Part shown: piece after piece, positions 1 through 7,208 of the stretch
How positions within the stretch are numbered: position 1 is the first letter of the stretch
Layout: every line of letters starts with the position of its first letter
DNA from: Bacteroidales bacterium
Lineage (GTDB): Bacteria > Bacteroidota > Bacteroidia > Bacteroidales > WCHB1-69
Direction: 5' to 3'
NCBI GenBank assembly: GCA_017525505.1
Contig: JAFXSR010000035.1
Coordinates: 1-34,433 of the forward strand
DNA: 34,433 nt
The notes under the pieces: model-generated
Told to the model about the DNA's origin: nothing
Databases searched by the model: none
Seen by the model: only the letters and a program-made list of their open reading frames with translations
Translations under genes and position numbers: made by a program

Positions 1-1
1 C

Positions 2-1294
2 AAGTTCGAGAGAAGATTCAAGAACATGCCAGGAAACATCACTCTGTATAATTGGCTTGACCTGTTCTGTCAGGTATATAAGTCCAATGCCATAGTAGGT
101 TTTTCCTATTATGTAGCAACATTGTTCAGGGATATAATTGTGGGGTATTTCAGGTTTTTCCCCATCCTCAATATCTTCGGTGTTAAAGGTAGCGGTAAGA
201 GTGAGATGGCGGTGAGCCTCACCAAACTGTTCGGTGACTTGCCAGTGGGACTGAACATGACCAACACGACCATTGCGGCCATGGCGGATCATGTTGCACA
301 AACAAGAAATGCATTATGCCACATCGATGAGTACAAGAATAGCATAGAATATGATAAAGTGGAGTTTTTGAAAGGATTATGGGATGGTACTGGGCGCAAC
401 CGTATGAACATGGACAAGGACAAAAAGAAGGAAATGACCGCTGTGGATTCCGGTATTATACTTACGGGACAGGAAATGCCGAAAGCGGATATTGCATTGT
501 TCAGTAGGGTTATTTTCACTGCATTCTCCAAAACCAGCTTCACCGAGGACGAGATGAATCTGTTCAACCAGTTGAAGACAGTGGAGAAAACAGGACTCAC
601 ACATATCACCAATGAAATTCTTTCGTTCAGAGGTGATTTCACGGAAAAATACTTGAAAAATTACAGTGATGCAGGCGAAGATCTTGAGCAGCGAATAGGG
701 AAAAACAGCATAGAGGATCGAATATGGCGAAATTGGTGTGTGATAGCCGGGGCTCTCCGAACCATTAAGGATATGGTGAAGCTACCATTTTCATACGAAA
801 AGGCAATAGATGAAATGGCCGCTATGATCAAAAAGCAGAACGAGGAAACACTGAAAGACAACGAGGTGAACACTTTTTGGGACATATTTTCCTTCCTCGC
901 CCAGGATGGACAGATTGAGGAGGGATATGACTTCAAGATTCTCTATGAGAACCGTCTTAAGACAAACAAGGTTGATATACAACAGCCTATACACATACTT
1001 GCTATCAACAAGACAAGGATACTGCAGCTGTACCAAAAACACTGTAATGTCACCAAACAAAAACCGCTGCCACTAAGCACTCTGAAGTTTTACCTCCAAA
1101 ACTCTCAGCAGTATCTTGGTGAAAAAGTCATGAAAATCCGAAAGCGTACAGACCATCTTATTGACAAGGCAACCACATCAGATGGATATGGGAATGTGTC
1201 AGTCATGACTATTTCAACCAGGTTAGATTGTTTCGCATACGATGAGCTTGGAATTGATGTGGAGGTGTTCACTGATGATATTAATACATTATGA
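2..1294 (+). CDS. P-loop ATPase, phage replicative helicase/primase C-terminal part (5' partial)
   Basis: The reading frame is open to the left edge, so the protein begins outside the window; an in-frame ATG at 26 is probably internal. Counting from that ATG, a Walker A motif GVKGSGKS lies at residues 52-59, a Walker B-like CHIDE at about 98-102, and a sensor-like IILTGQE at about 144-150. This arrangement fits the helicase domain of phage and plasmid primase-helicases (DUF927/DUF3987-like or SF3-like), which unwind DNA at the origin. The exact family cannot be fixed by eye. The C-terminal half (about 250-420) looks helical and may be a winged-helix or DNA-binding tail. It is followed without a gap by a small gene, then a terminator and an array of TGTAAC repeats, consistent with a replication module. 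ATPase assignment is firm; the replication role is inferred. Confidence 0.75.
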   Translation, partial: KFERRFKNMPGNITLYNWLDLFCQVYKSNAIVGFSYYVATLFRDIIVGYFRFFPILNIFGVKGSGKSEMAVSLTKLFGDLPVGLNMTNTTIAAMADHVAQTRNALCHIDEYKNSIEYDKVEFLKGLWDGTGRNRMNMDKDKKKEMTAVDSGIILTGQEMPKADIALFSRVIFTAFSKTSFTEDEMNLFNQLKTVEKTGLTHITNEILSFRGDFTEKYLKNYSDAGEDLEQRIGKNSIEDRIWRNWCVIAGALRTIKDMVKLPFSYEKAIDEMAAMIKKQNEETLKDNEVNTFWDIFSFLAQDGQIEEGYDFKILYENRLKTNKVDIQQPIHILAINKTRILQLYQKHCNVTKQKPLPLSTLKFYLQNSQQYLGEKVMKIRKRTDHLIDKATTSDGYGNVSVMTISTRLDCFAYDELGIDVEVFTDDINTL

Positions 1295-1295
1295 T

Positions 1296-1631
1296 ATGGA
1301 AACTATAAGATTCAACAAGAACTGGAACCAGAAGCTCTGCTGTGACAATTATACCACTATCAGACTACACAGTAACAAATTCTATGTCGGTAATATACTT
1401 GAGACCGTTTGCAAGACCGACAACTCTGAAATAAAAGAGATGGCGAAGGTAGTTTATGTAAGATCGTACCGTTTGAATGATATCCCGGAGGAAGTGTTCT
1501 GGACCGATTGTGGCATGAGCAAGGAACATGCCATACAGATGATTGAGAAAATGTACCTGAAATACAATATACACATACACTCAGCCAAATGGGACGTGAT
1601 GGTACTACAACATTATTATCCCAAAGATTGA
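1296..1631 (+). CDS. Hypothetical protein downstream of the helicase
   Basis: A 111-residue protein starting METIRFNKNW, one base after the helicase stop codon. Upstream in-frame starts exist at 1242-1275, but they lie inside the helicase gene, so 1296 is preferred. I recognise no domain. It is a charged, soluble protein with no signal peptide or membrane segment. The tight spacing suggests translational coupling and a shared replication operon, and the operon ends at the terminator at 1687. A small accessory or DNA-binding role is possible, but nothing in the sequence proves it. Confidence 0.7.
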   Translation: METIRFNKNWNQKLCCDNYTTIRLHSNKFYVGNILETVCKTDNSEIKEMAKVVYVRSYRLNDIPEEVFWTDCGMSKEHAIQMIEKMYLKYNIHIHSAKWDVMVLQHYYPKD

Positions 1632-1686
1632 ACCTTTAAGCCAAAATTCCTACATATCAGCAAGATAGCCATGCAAGTTTGTTTGA

Positions 1687-1712
1687 AAGCCTCTGAAAAG
1701 AGGCTTTTTTTT
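1687..1712 (+). terminator. Intrinsic terminator of the replication operon
   Basis: AAGCCTCT at 1687-1694, a GAAA loop and AGAGGCTT at 1699-1706 form a perfect 8-bp hairpin followed by a run of T. It closes the helicase operon. Confidence 0.9.
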
Positions 1713-1784
1713 ATTTCTTTAATATACAGTAGATTATGTGTGAAACATCATATTTTTTTCTGATTCAAACATGAAGAAAAATCG

Positions 1785-2000
1785 TTGTAACTTTTGTAAC
1801 TTTTGTAACCAACAATATAACAATAAGTTACACATCAAAAAAACATGTAACAATTTGTAACTTTTTGTAACCGTGTTAATTTAAAGTAAAGAAAAACGGG
1901 CTTTGTAACCTTTTGTAACCATTGTAACCGGTTTGTAACCGATTTTTAAAACGTAACATATTGAATATCAGATAGGATACGTTCGGTTACAAAAGTTACA
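1785..2000 (+). repeat. TGTAAC iteron-like repeat array (candidate origin or operator)
   Basis: About fourteen copies of (T)TGTAAC are packed into roughly 220 AT-rich bases. Eleven read forward and three are inverted (GTTACA). Neighbouring copies are spaced 9-11 bases apart, close to one helical turn, for example three copies from 1785 and four copies around 1902-1943. The array lies in a gene-free gap (1632-2118) between the helicase operon terminator and the next promoter. Regularly spaced short repeats beside a helicase gene are typical of phage or plasmid initiator sites. A repressor or regulator operator cluster is the alternative. Confidence 0.6.
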
Positions 2001-2095
2001 AAAAATCAAGGCGAAAATGTATCCCTTTTGAATACTTTGATTTATTTTGTTCAAAAAAATCACCTAAACCATTACTTTAACAAAGAATATTTTAT

Positions 2096-2103
2096 TATCT
2101 TTG
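2096..2103 (+). promoter_or_regulatory. Bacteroidota -7 box TATCTTTG
   Basis: TATCTTTG lies 15 bases before the ATG at 2119, implying a very short leader. It opens the head-gene block, just downstream of the TGTAAC array, which could therefore also regulate it. Confidence 0.7.
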
Positions 2104-2118
2104 TATCAATATTTTGCT

Positions 2119-2685
2119 ATGGGTAAAGTAAAGAAATACAGGGTGTCGCTGAAGGTGGATCCGATGGTGAAGCGGTATATCGACAGCAACTTTCCGCAGT
2201 GGAAAGGCGCTTACGATCTTACCGGCTCCGTCATGTACAATTTCGTCACCGCCATGCTTTCCCACAGCACGATGAAGGTGCCGTCGAGGGTGAGTGTGAA
2301 GTACCAGTACTACCTCCCCATCACGCTGCTGGTGTCTGAATACGACTTCTACCACTTCGGATTCGAGTGCAGCGAGCTTCAGCAAGTGAAGTTCAGCAAC
2401 TCCGTCAGGAGCATGATCCTTGACGACCTGTGCCGGAAGGCCGCATTGGCCAAGGTGCTGTACGACATGCCCATCACCAGGTTCATATTCCATTACCTGA
2501 TGGATCTCGGATTCGAGGATGGCGAGGTCAACGAGGAATCAATCCGGTCCATTTACAACCGCAAATACAAGGAGTATGAGAAACGGATACAGGAATTCTA
2601 CAGTGATCTGGTGACGGATTACGGCACGCTTGACACCCAGTTCGAGAAAAAAATCTTTGGTCAATTTGCCACAACCCCCATTTAA
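2119..2685 (+). CDS. Hypothetical protein, first gene of the head block
   Basis: A 188-residue protein beginning MGKVKKYRVS. The frame could open at TTG 2101, but that overlaps the -7 box, so ATG 2119 is chosen. It is mixed alpha/beta by eye, with a lysine-rich N-terminus and a helical, charged C-terminal third (about 135-175). I recognise no family. Its place right after the TGTAAC repeats and the first strong promoter would suit a DNA-binding regulator or initiator as well as a minor structural protein. It is followed 11 bases later by another unknown gene, so the two are probably co-transcribed. Confidence 0.75.
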   Translation: MGKVKKYRVSLKVDPMVKRYIDSNFPQWKGAYDLTGSVMYNFVTAMLSHSTMKVPSRVSVKYQYYLPITLLVSEYDFYHFGFECSELQQVKFSNSVRSMILDDLCRKAALAKVLYDMPITRFIFHYLMDLGFEDGEVNEESIRSIYNRKYKEYEKRIQEFYSDLVTDYGTLDTQFEKKIFGQFATTPI

Positions 2686-2696
2686 CCCTATCGATT

Positions 2697-3149
2697 ATGG
2701 AAGATTTGAAGAAAAATTCCGCCGAGTGCGGAAATATGACCGGCTGGACAGGTATATGGTTCGTACCTGTAACGGATGTGCTTGGTGTGTATATCCGCGA
2801 TGAACGCAGCAGATCCGTGTCTCTTTATTCCGGTGGTCGCTTTGCCAGAATAGAATGTACAAACATTTATCTGTCTGATACCGCGAAAGATGGAGCGAGA
2901 CAGCTGAATATCACCTGCTCATACAGGGCCACACCTGCGCAGGCCGATTACCGGCTGAACGACATGATGGCCAACCGCTACCTGCTGAAGCTGAGGGACC
3001 GGAACGGGAAACTGTGGCTGGCCGGCACGCAACGCGAGCCGCTGCGCTTCGGCTACGAGCATGTGGGCGAAAGCGACGGTTCCGGACTGCATGAGTACCG
3101 TCTGAGCTTCTTCCGCAACCTCACTACCCCGCTTTACGCTCTGGTTTGA
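2697..3149 (+). CDS. Hypothetical beta-rich phage protein
   Basis: A 150-residue protein, MEDLKKNSAE at the N-terminus. The body is rich in alternating hydrophobic and aromatic residues typical of beta strands, ending in SFFRNLTTPLYALV. No signal peptide or membrane segment is present. I recognise no named domain. The composition and its place just before the protease/capsid genes suggest a small virion or tail-associated protein, but this is only inferred. Base composition shifts from AT-rich at its start to GC-rich at its end. Confidence 0.7.
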   Translation: MEDLKKNSAECGNMTGWTGIWFVPVTDVLGVYIRDERSRSVSLYSGGRFARIECTNIYLSDTAKDGARQLNITCSYRATPAQADYRLNDMMANRYLLKLRDRNGKLWLAGTQREPLRFGYEHVGESDGSGLHEYRLSFFRNLTTPLYALV

Positions 3150-3185
3150 CCGTGATTTGTCACATGCCGTAAGTGCCCGAATCCT

Positions 3186-3193
3186 TATCTTTG
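3186..3193 (+). promoter_or_regulatory. Bacteroidota -7 box TATCTTTG before the capsid operon
   Basis: TATCTTTG lies 31 bases before the ATG at 3225. It probably drives protease-scaffold, major capsid and following genes. Confidence 0.7.
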
Positions 3194-3224
3194 TGGCCTA
3201 AATGTTTCACAAAAACAAGGATTT

Positions 3225-4454
3225 ATGGCAATCAATCATACTTTTTTCAATGTGAAGGAAAACACCGGCGAGCGTGCCGTTATCGACATTGACGGCACCA
3301 TCGGCGGCTGGGACTGGGACAGCTGGGAGCGTATCAACACCGGCAAACTCATCCGCAAAGCTCTGCGCGACCTGAAGGGCGTGAAGGAAATTGAGGTGCG
3401 CATTACCAGCTTGGGTGGTGACGTTGACCAGGCTCTTCAGATTCATGACGCGCTGCAGGATCATCCGGCCAAGGTCATCACCATCATCAACGGGTTCTGC
3501 GCATCAGCGGCCACCATTATCGCATTGGCCGGTGATGTGCGCCGCATCAGCCGCAACGCAGTGTATCTGACTCACAAGTGTTCCTCTTACGTGGGTGGCA
3601 ACCAGCATGACCTTGAGATGGAGCTGGAGAGACAGAAGACTGTGAACGAGGTGCTGCTTGACATGTACCGGGCTGTGAACAAAAAGACCGAGCAGGAACT
3701 GCTTGACCTGTTCGAGTACGACAATGGCCATGGCAAATGGATCACCGCCCAGGAGGTGGTGGATTTCGGTTTCTGCACCGAGATATATAATAATGATACA
3801 GGCAATCCTGCCTCTTTGGCAAACAAGCCCATGGTGAACATGGCCGACTTCAAGCGTCTGGAGTACCCCGCTTTCCCCTCGGACTTTGCCCATGTGGAGT
3901 ACCGTGAGAACAATCTGCCGGTGGAAGTGCCGGGAGACACTGAACCCAACAATGAAGAGACCTTGATGAACAAAATAATAACACGGGCGCGTGAGCTGTT
4001 CGCTCCCCGGATGGACGTGACGCCCGACAATAGTATTAACCAAAACAAAGAAGAGATGAAAAAATTCAACATTCTGTTTCCGCTCCTTGCTTTGTGCTTG
4101 GTTGGTTTCGCCAATCAGGACTACGATCCCGAGAAAGGCGTTTCACTCACCGACCAGGATATGAAGGACGTGGAAGCCAAGATGAAAGAACTGTCCGACG
4201 CCAAGACCGCCCTGGAGCAAGCCAAGGCTACTTTGGAACAGGAAAAGGCTGCTTTGGAGCAAGACAAAGCCAACCTGCAGCAGTCTGTGACCACCCTCAC
4301 CGCCGAGCGCGACAACTACAAAGCCAAGTACGAGAACAAGCCCGCCGATGTGCCGGCTGTGAACGGAAAGGATGCGAAGCTTGACGAACAATCCTTCGAG
4401 GATTACGTCAAAAACAATCCTGTCTATCAGCAAACCTTTGAAGAAAACCTGTAA
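3225..4454 (+). CDS. ClpP-type prohead protease fused to a coiled-coil scaffold
   Basis: A 409-residue protein. Residues 1-190 match the ClpP/S49-like phage prohead protease fold: GGDV at 64-67 (oxyanion region), catalytic serine S94 in FCASAA, histidine H117 in YLTHK, a likely acid D166, and the closing ITAQEVVDFGFCTEI. Such proteases mature the capsid by cutting scaffold and coat. Residues 190-260 are a linker. Residues 300-370 form a strong coiled coil with a repeated ALEQxKA pattern, as in scaffolding proteins. A methionine at residue 278 (ATG 4056) begins MKKFNILFPLLALCLVGFA, a hydrophobic stretch that would be unusual inside a scaffold and may mark a nested start. The next gene, the major capsid protein, starts 3 bases downstream. 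Confidence 0.85.
   Translation: MAINHTFFNVKENTGERAVIDIDGTIGGWDWDSWERINTGKLIRKALRDLKGVKEIEVRITSLGGDVDQALQIHDALQDHPAKVITIINGFCASAATIIALAGDVRRISRNAVYLTHKCSSYVGGNQHDLEMELERQKTVNEVLLDMYRAVNKKTEQELLDLFEYDNGHGKWITAQEVVDFGFCTEIYNNDTGNPASLANKPMVNMADFKRLEYPAFPSDFAHVEYRENNLPVEVPGDTEPNNEETLMNKIITRARELFAPRMDVTPDNSINQNKEEMKKFNILFPLLALCLVGFANQDYDPEKGVSLTDQDMKDVEAKMKELSDAKTALEQAKATLEQEKAALEQDKANLQQSVTTLTAERDNYKAKYENKPADVPAVNGKDAKLDEQSFEDYVKNNPVYQQTFEENL
4056..4454 (+). CDS. Possible nested scaffold protein (internal in-frame start)
   Basis: ATG 4056 is in frame with the protease gene and preceded by the purine-rich AAAGAAGAG. Translation from here would give a 132-residue protein with a short hydrophobic N-terminus and the whole coiled coil. 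Nested scaffold genes inside protease genes are known (lambda C and Nu3). Here it is a hypothesis based on the start context and domain boundary only. The alternative is that the segment is read only as part of the fusion. Confidence 0.35.
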   Translation: MKKFNILFPLLALCLVGFANQDYDPEKGVSLTDQDMKDVEAKMKELSDAKTALEQAKATLEQEKAALEQDKANLQQSVTTLTAERDNYKAKYENKPADVPAVNGKDAKLDEQSFEDYVKNNPVYQQTFEENL

Positions 4455-4457
4455 GCC

Positions 4458-5567
4458 ATGCCAGAAACCAACATCAACACCGATTTTATCGTAGAAGAAT
4501 ACGGTAGAATCTACCAACAAAGAGGTCAGGGGCTCAACCGCATCAAAAGAGCCTTAATCCAGAAAGCAGAAACTCTGGAGAAATACGCTACCCACAAGCC
4601 GCTCACCGATGACATCTATGAGATGGCCAACGATGAGTTCCAGCCTGTGCTCCAGCCTTTCCGTGTCGCTTTCGAACCGACTGGAGGTGTGAAGTTTCAC
4701 CCCAACAAAATTGTGCTGCAGCACATCAAAGTGGATTTGAATTTCTCGCCAGACCAGATCATCGACAGTTGGCTCGGTTTTTTGGAAGGTCCCGGAGTCG
4801 ACCGTTCCCAGTGGCCAATCACCCGTTACATGATCGAAGTCTATCTGAAACAGCAGATTGACTATGACCGTGAAGTCAATGCCGTTTATTATGGTGTGCG
4901 TGACGACAACGGAACGACCCCATCCTCCTGTATGGACGGCATCCGCAAAAAGCTCATCGATGGTGCGAATGCTGAATATCCCATCAACGTCATCAGAGAT
5001 ATCGGTGCGCTCAATCCGACTACTTGCTTCGACCAAATTGAAGCCTTCTCCAAGAAGATCAAATCCATCTACAGAAAGGTTCAGATGATCATCTGCGTGT
5101 CTCAGGATTTAGAACGTGCCTTCCTCGAGAACAAACGTGCCAACGGATTCTACTGGATTCACGGTCCGGAAGATCTCAAACCCTCCGTGGATTTCACCAA
5201 ACAGGTGGTCATGGGACTACCGAGCATGGGCGAAGAATGCGGCGACATGTTCGCATTTGTCCGTGGCAACCTCCTGTGGTGTACCCGCAAGGACAAGTTC
5301 AATTTCGATATCCAGAAAGAGAACCGCTTCGTGAAGATTCTCAGTGACTGGCGCGAAGGCATCGGTTTCGGAGTGAACAAGATGGTTTGGGCTACCGAGG
5401 AAACTGTTACGCAAAACAGCAATACTGGCGGCGATACCACTGGCGGTGACACCACTGGCGGTGACACACCAGGCGGCGATACCACTGGCGGTGACACACC
5501 AGGCGGCGATACCACTGGCGGTGACACACCAGGCGGCGATAACCAAGGTGATGTCCAAGGCGAATAA
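4458..5567 (+). CDS. Major capsid protein with repetitive C-terminal tail
   Basis: A 369-residue protein directly after the protease-scaffold gene, the standard place for the coat protein. It has the size and mixed alpha/beta texture of an HK97-fold coat, with a helical N-terminus (about 1-60) and body segments such as FEPTGGVKFHPNK and a conserved-looking REGIGFGVNKMVW near residue 305. From about residue 323 the protein ends in a low-complexity tail of TGGDT/PGGDT pentapeptides encoded by 15-base repeats. The tail is acidic, flexible and probably exposed on the capsid surface. The coat role is inferred from position and size; I cannot name the subfamily. Confidence 0.75.
   Translation: MPETNINTDFIVEEYGRIYQQRGQGLNRIKRALIQKAETLEKYATHKPLTDDIYEMANDEFQPVLQPFRVAFEPTGGVKFHPNKIVLQHIKVDLNFSPDQIIDSWLGFLEGPGVDRSQWPITRYMIEVYLKQQIDYDREVNAVYYGVRDDNGTTPSSCMDGIRKKLIDGANAEYPINVIRDIGALNPTTCFDQIEAFSKKIKSIYRKVQMIICVSQDLERAFLENKRANGFYWIHGPEDLKPSVDFTKQVVMGLPSMGEECGDMFAFVRGNLLWCTRKDKFNFDIQKENRFVKILSDWREGIGFGVNKMVWATEETVTQNSNTGGDTTGGDTTGGDTPGGDTTGGDTPGGDTTGGDTPGGDNQGDVQGE
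5428..5541 (+). repeat. 15-base tandem repeats in the capsid gene tail
   Basis: About seven to eight units of a 15-base repeat (GGCGGTGACACCACT type) encode GGDT(T/P). The last units also alternate in 30-base pairs (GGDTT then GGDTP), which points to expansion by slippage or unequal recombination. The frame is kept in every unit. Confidence 0.9.
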
Positions 5568-5575
5568 ACTTTAAG

Positions 5576-5604
5576 GTAGAGACGTGCCACGGCACGCCTC
5601 TATC
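5576..5604 (+). repeat. Palindromic intergenic element, copy 1
   Basis: An imperfect palindrome beginning GTAGAGACGTGCC and ending GGCACGCCTCTATC. It is followed by TTTTC, so it may also end capsid transcripts. A near-identical palindrome lies at 17882-17909. Elements of this look are, to my knowledge, scattered in Bacteroides genomes. Confidence 0.75.
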
Positions 5605-5648
5605 TTTTCAATTTTCAATTTATAATTATCATTTAAAACGTAAATATC

Positions 5649-6515
5649 ATGTCAGAAAATAACAATTGCCCCTCCTGTCTCGAAGATTTGATGAGACCGG
5701 GCGCATGTGAGAAAACCTTGGGCGGCATGGTTACCGAGTTCCTGTTCGGTTACAAGGATGACGTGCAGAACTGGCCCGCCAAACAAGCCGCCAATCTGCG
5801 TGAGCATCTCGCTGACCACATTGAAACCGTAGCCGGTTCCAACCTGGTGATGAAGAACGGCAAGCGCATGTTCCGCATCCAAGTGAAGAAAGGCTCCGCC
5901 GAACTGAAGTATGAGCTTCAGGGCGAAAGCGGTGCCAAGTCGTTCAAAACCACGCTGGAAACCAACATTCCGGGCTTCCGTTCCGCCATTTTGGGCTTCA
6001 TGACCGCCACTGCCAATCAGGAATTGGTGTTACTGGCCAAGACCCGCAGTGGCGAATGGCACCTGCTTGGTAACGAGGACGAAGGTGTTGAGTACGACTC
6101 CGGTACTGCCAACAGCGGCAAGACTGGTACCGATGCCAACGGCGCCGATGTCACCTTCGCCACCGAATGCGCTGCACCCACCGTCTATAAGGGCGACATT
6201 GAGTCGCTGAAGACAGTGAGCGGCACCGCCGCCTCCATCGAGATCGGTAACGAGGTTGTCAGCGGCACAGGCGTAACCCTCAAGGCCACGGTTACCGCTA
6301 ACGACAGCGTTATCACCAAGGTGGGCTTCCGCTACAAAGTGGAAGGATCGGCAGACTGGACCACCGCCAATGTCAGCTCCTTCACCTCCGGAACGGAGTT
6401 CTCCAAGTCCGTTACCGGACTCACCGCTTCCACCGATTACCTCTACTACGCCTACATGGTTGTGGACGGACACGAGGTATATACCGAAACTTACGCCTTC
6501 ACCACCGGGGCGTAA
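5649..6515 (+). CDS. Probable major tail (tube) protein with C-terminal Ig/FN3-like domain
   Basis: A 288-residue protein in two parts. Residues 1-165 form an alpha/beta domain containing VTEFLFGYKDDVQNW. Residues 185-288 are threonine- and valine-rich strands with GVTLKATVTAND, VGFRYKVEGSADW, LTASTDYLYYAYMVV and YAFTTG, typical of a fibronectin-III/Ig-like domain appended to phage tail-tube or capsid-decoration proteins. It stands alone between the capsid gene and a terminator at 6546. High expression is likely. Tail tube is my first choice and capsid decoration the alternative. The N-terminus has cysteines (CPSC) but no signal peptide. Confidence 0.6.
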   Translation: MSENNNCPSCLEDLMRPGACEKTLGGMVTEFLFGYKDDVQNWPAKQAANLREHLADHIETVAGSNLVMKNGKRMFRIQVKKGSAELKYELQGESGAKSFKTTLETNIPGFRSAILGFMTATANQELVLLAKTRSGEWHLLGNEDEGVEYDSGTANSGKTGTDANGADVTFATECAAPTVYKGDIESLKTVSGTAASIEIGNEVVSGTGVTLKATVTANDSVITKVGFRYKVEGSADWTTANVSSFTSGTEFSKSVTGLTASTDYLYYAYMVVDGHEVYTETYAFTTGA

Positions 6516-6545
6516 GCCTTTGTATTTTGTATTTAATTGTTGAAA

Positions 6546-6573
6546 AAGGACTCCTGGCGGAGTCCTTTTTTTA
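6546..6573 (+). terminator. Strong intrinsic terminator
   Basis: AAGGACTCC (6546-6554), loop TGGC and GGAGTCCTT (6559-6567) form a perfect 9-bp stem followed by seven T. It closes the capsid and tail-tube transcript. Confidence 0.92.
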
Positions 6574-6624
6574 TTTCTTAATTCTTGGATTGCATAGACA
6601 CCCTATCCATATTCACTAAAAAAA

Positions 6625-6789
6625 ATGAATATGAATGTTGCCACAAACGGTTCCGGCGGCTTGCCGTACATTTGTTATGAAATACTACACAAAAACGGAA
6701 AGAAAGTACACAAAGTGAACTTTGTAACAGCAGGCAGAGTGACTGATCCGAAGGAATTCACATTGAAGAAATATATAAAAATCTATTAG
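6625..6789 (+). CDS. Small hypothetical protein, 54 residues
   Basis: An ORF of 54 codons starting ATG 6625 (MNMNVATNGSGGLPYICYEI) and ending KKYIKIY. The product is basic, with a strand-rich pattern (ICYEIL, KVNFVTAG). A start at 6631 is also possible. It is preceded by an A-rich leader but no clear -7 box. I do not recognise it. Its stop at 6789 directly abuts the T-run of the minus-strand RNA unit at 6790-6795. Confidence 0.5.
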   Translation: MNMNVATNGSGGLPYICYEILHKNGKKVHKVNFVTAGRVTDPKEFTLKKYIKIY

Positions 6790-6879
6790 AAAAAAGGACG
6801 GGCGGCAGATTCGAACTGCTACACATATCGAATGACATGCCGCCTTTACCTGTATCACGGATCTACCCGTCCTGATTTG
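6790..6879 (-). ncRNA. Minus-strand tRNA-like RNA with own promoter and terminator
   Basis: Read on the minus strand, GGACGGG (6872-6866) pairs with CCCGTCC (6802-6796), followed by six T (6795-6790). The 77-base body has tRNA hallmarks: TA after the first 7-bp stem, and a T-arm-like GCAG-TTCGAAT-CTGC at 6819-6805. The middle hairpin CATGT/ATATG has a six-base loop, the D arm is not convincing, there are extra bases between T arm and acceptor, and no CCA is encoded. So it is a degenerate tRNA or a tRNA mimic, not a clear decoding tRNA. A -7 box TATTTTTG (6893-6886) lies just upstream, so it can be transcribed on its own. Confidence 0.5.
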
Positions 6880-6885
6880 ACACTG

Positions 6886-6893
6886 CAAAAATA
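6886..6893 (-). promoter_or_regulatory. Minus-strand -7 box TATTTTTG for the tRNA-like RNA
   Basis: TATTTTTG on the minus strand, followed by GCAGTGTCAAA. The same initial transcribed sequence follows the minus-strand promoter at 24141-24148, suggesting related cassettes. Confidence 0.65.
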
Positions 6894-6907
6894 CAAAAAA
6901 TACAAAT

Positions 6908-7195
6908 ATGACTAAACAGCAAACAATAACTAAGAAATTTTTAGCTGAAATCGACAAAGAAAAACAAATTCTGAAAAACCAGAAAGGGTTATATTCTATT
7001 TTTTCCGATTATCAATATGGAGGAAACAGGACAGATCGTATGGTGAAATTTGTAACTGGTATGATTGATGGTTCAGGTGTTTCCTCTGTGACAGAATATT
7101 TAACCGCTTTAAAAATGTCTATCAGAATTACAGAAAGGGAAATTGGGAAATTGATGGTAAGATACGCCATGGCAAAATATGTCGGAAAATATTAA
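6908..7195 (+). CDS. Hypothetical helical protein
   Basis: A 95-residue, lysine-rich, mostly helical protein (MTKQQTITKKFLAEIDKEKQ). No domain is recognised. It is AT-rich compared with the genes that follow, and its leader overlaps the divergent minus-strand promoter of the tRNA-like RNA, so it may have arrived with that unit. It ends 13 bases before the next gene. Confidence 0.65.
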   Translation: MTKQQTITKKFLAEIDKEKQILKNQKGLYSIFSDYQYGGNRTDRMVKFVTGMIDGSGVSSVTEYLTALKMSIRITEREIGKLMVRYAMAKYVGKY

Positions 7196-7208
7196 CACTT
7201 GAAATTTT

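Noticed and set aside
1785..2000. CRISPR array
   Set aside because: The repeats are only 6-7 bases with 9-11-base spacing and no unique spacers; they fit iterons or operators.
4094..4384. A 96-residue plus-strand frame inside the protease-scaffold gene
   Set aside because: Arginine-rich, out of frame, without a ribosome site; a composition shadow of the coiled-coil coding repeats.
5428..5541. CRISPR or mobile repeat
   Set aside because: The 15-base units keep the capsid reading frame and are tandem without spacers, so they are a coding repeat.
6790..6879. Phage attachment site in a tRNA
   Set aside because: It lies deep inside the phage between structural genes, no integrase is near and the tRNA features are incomplete.
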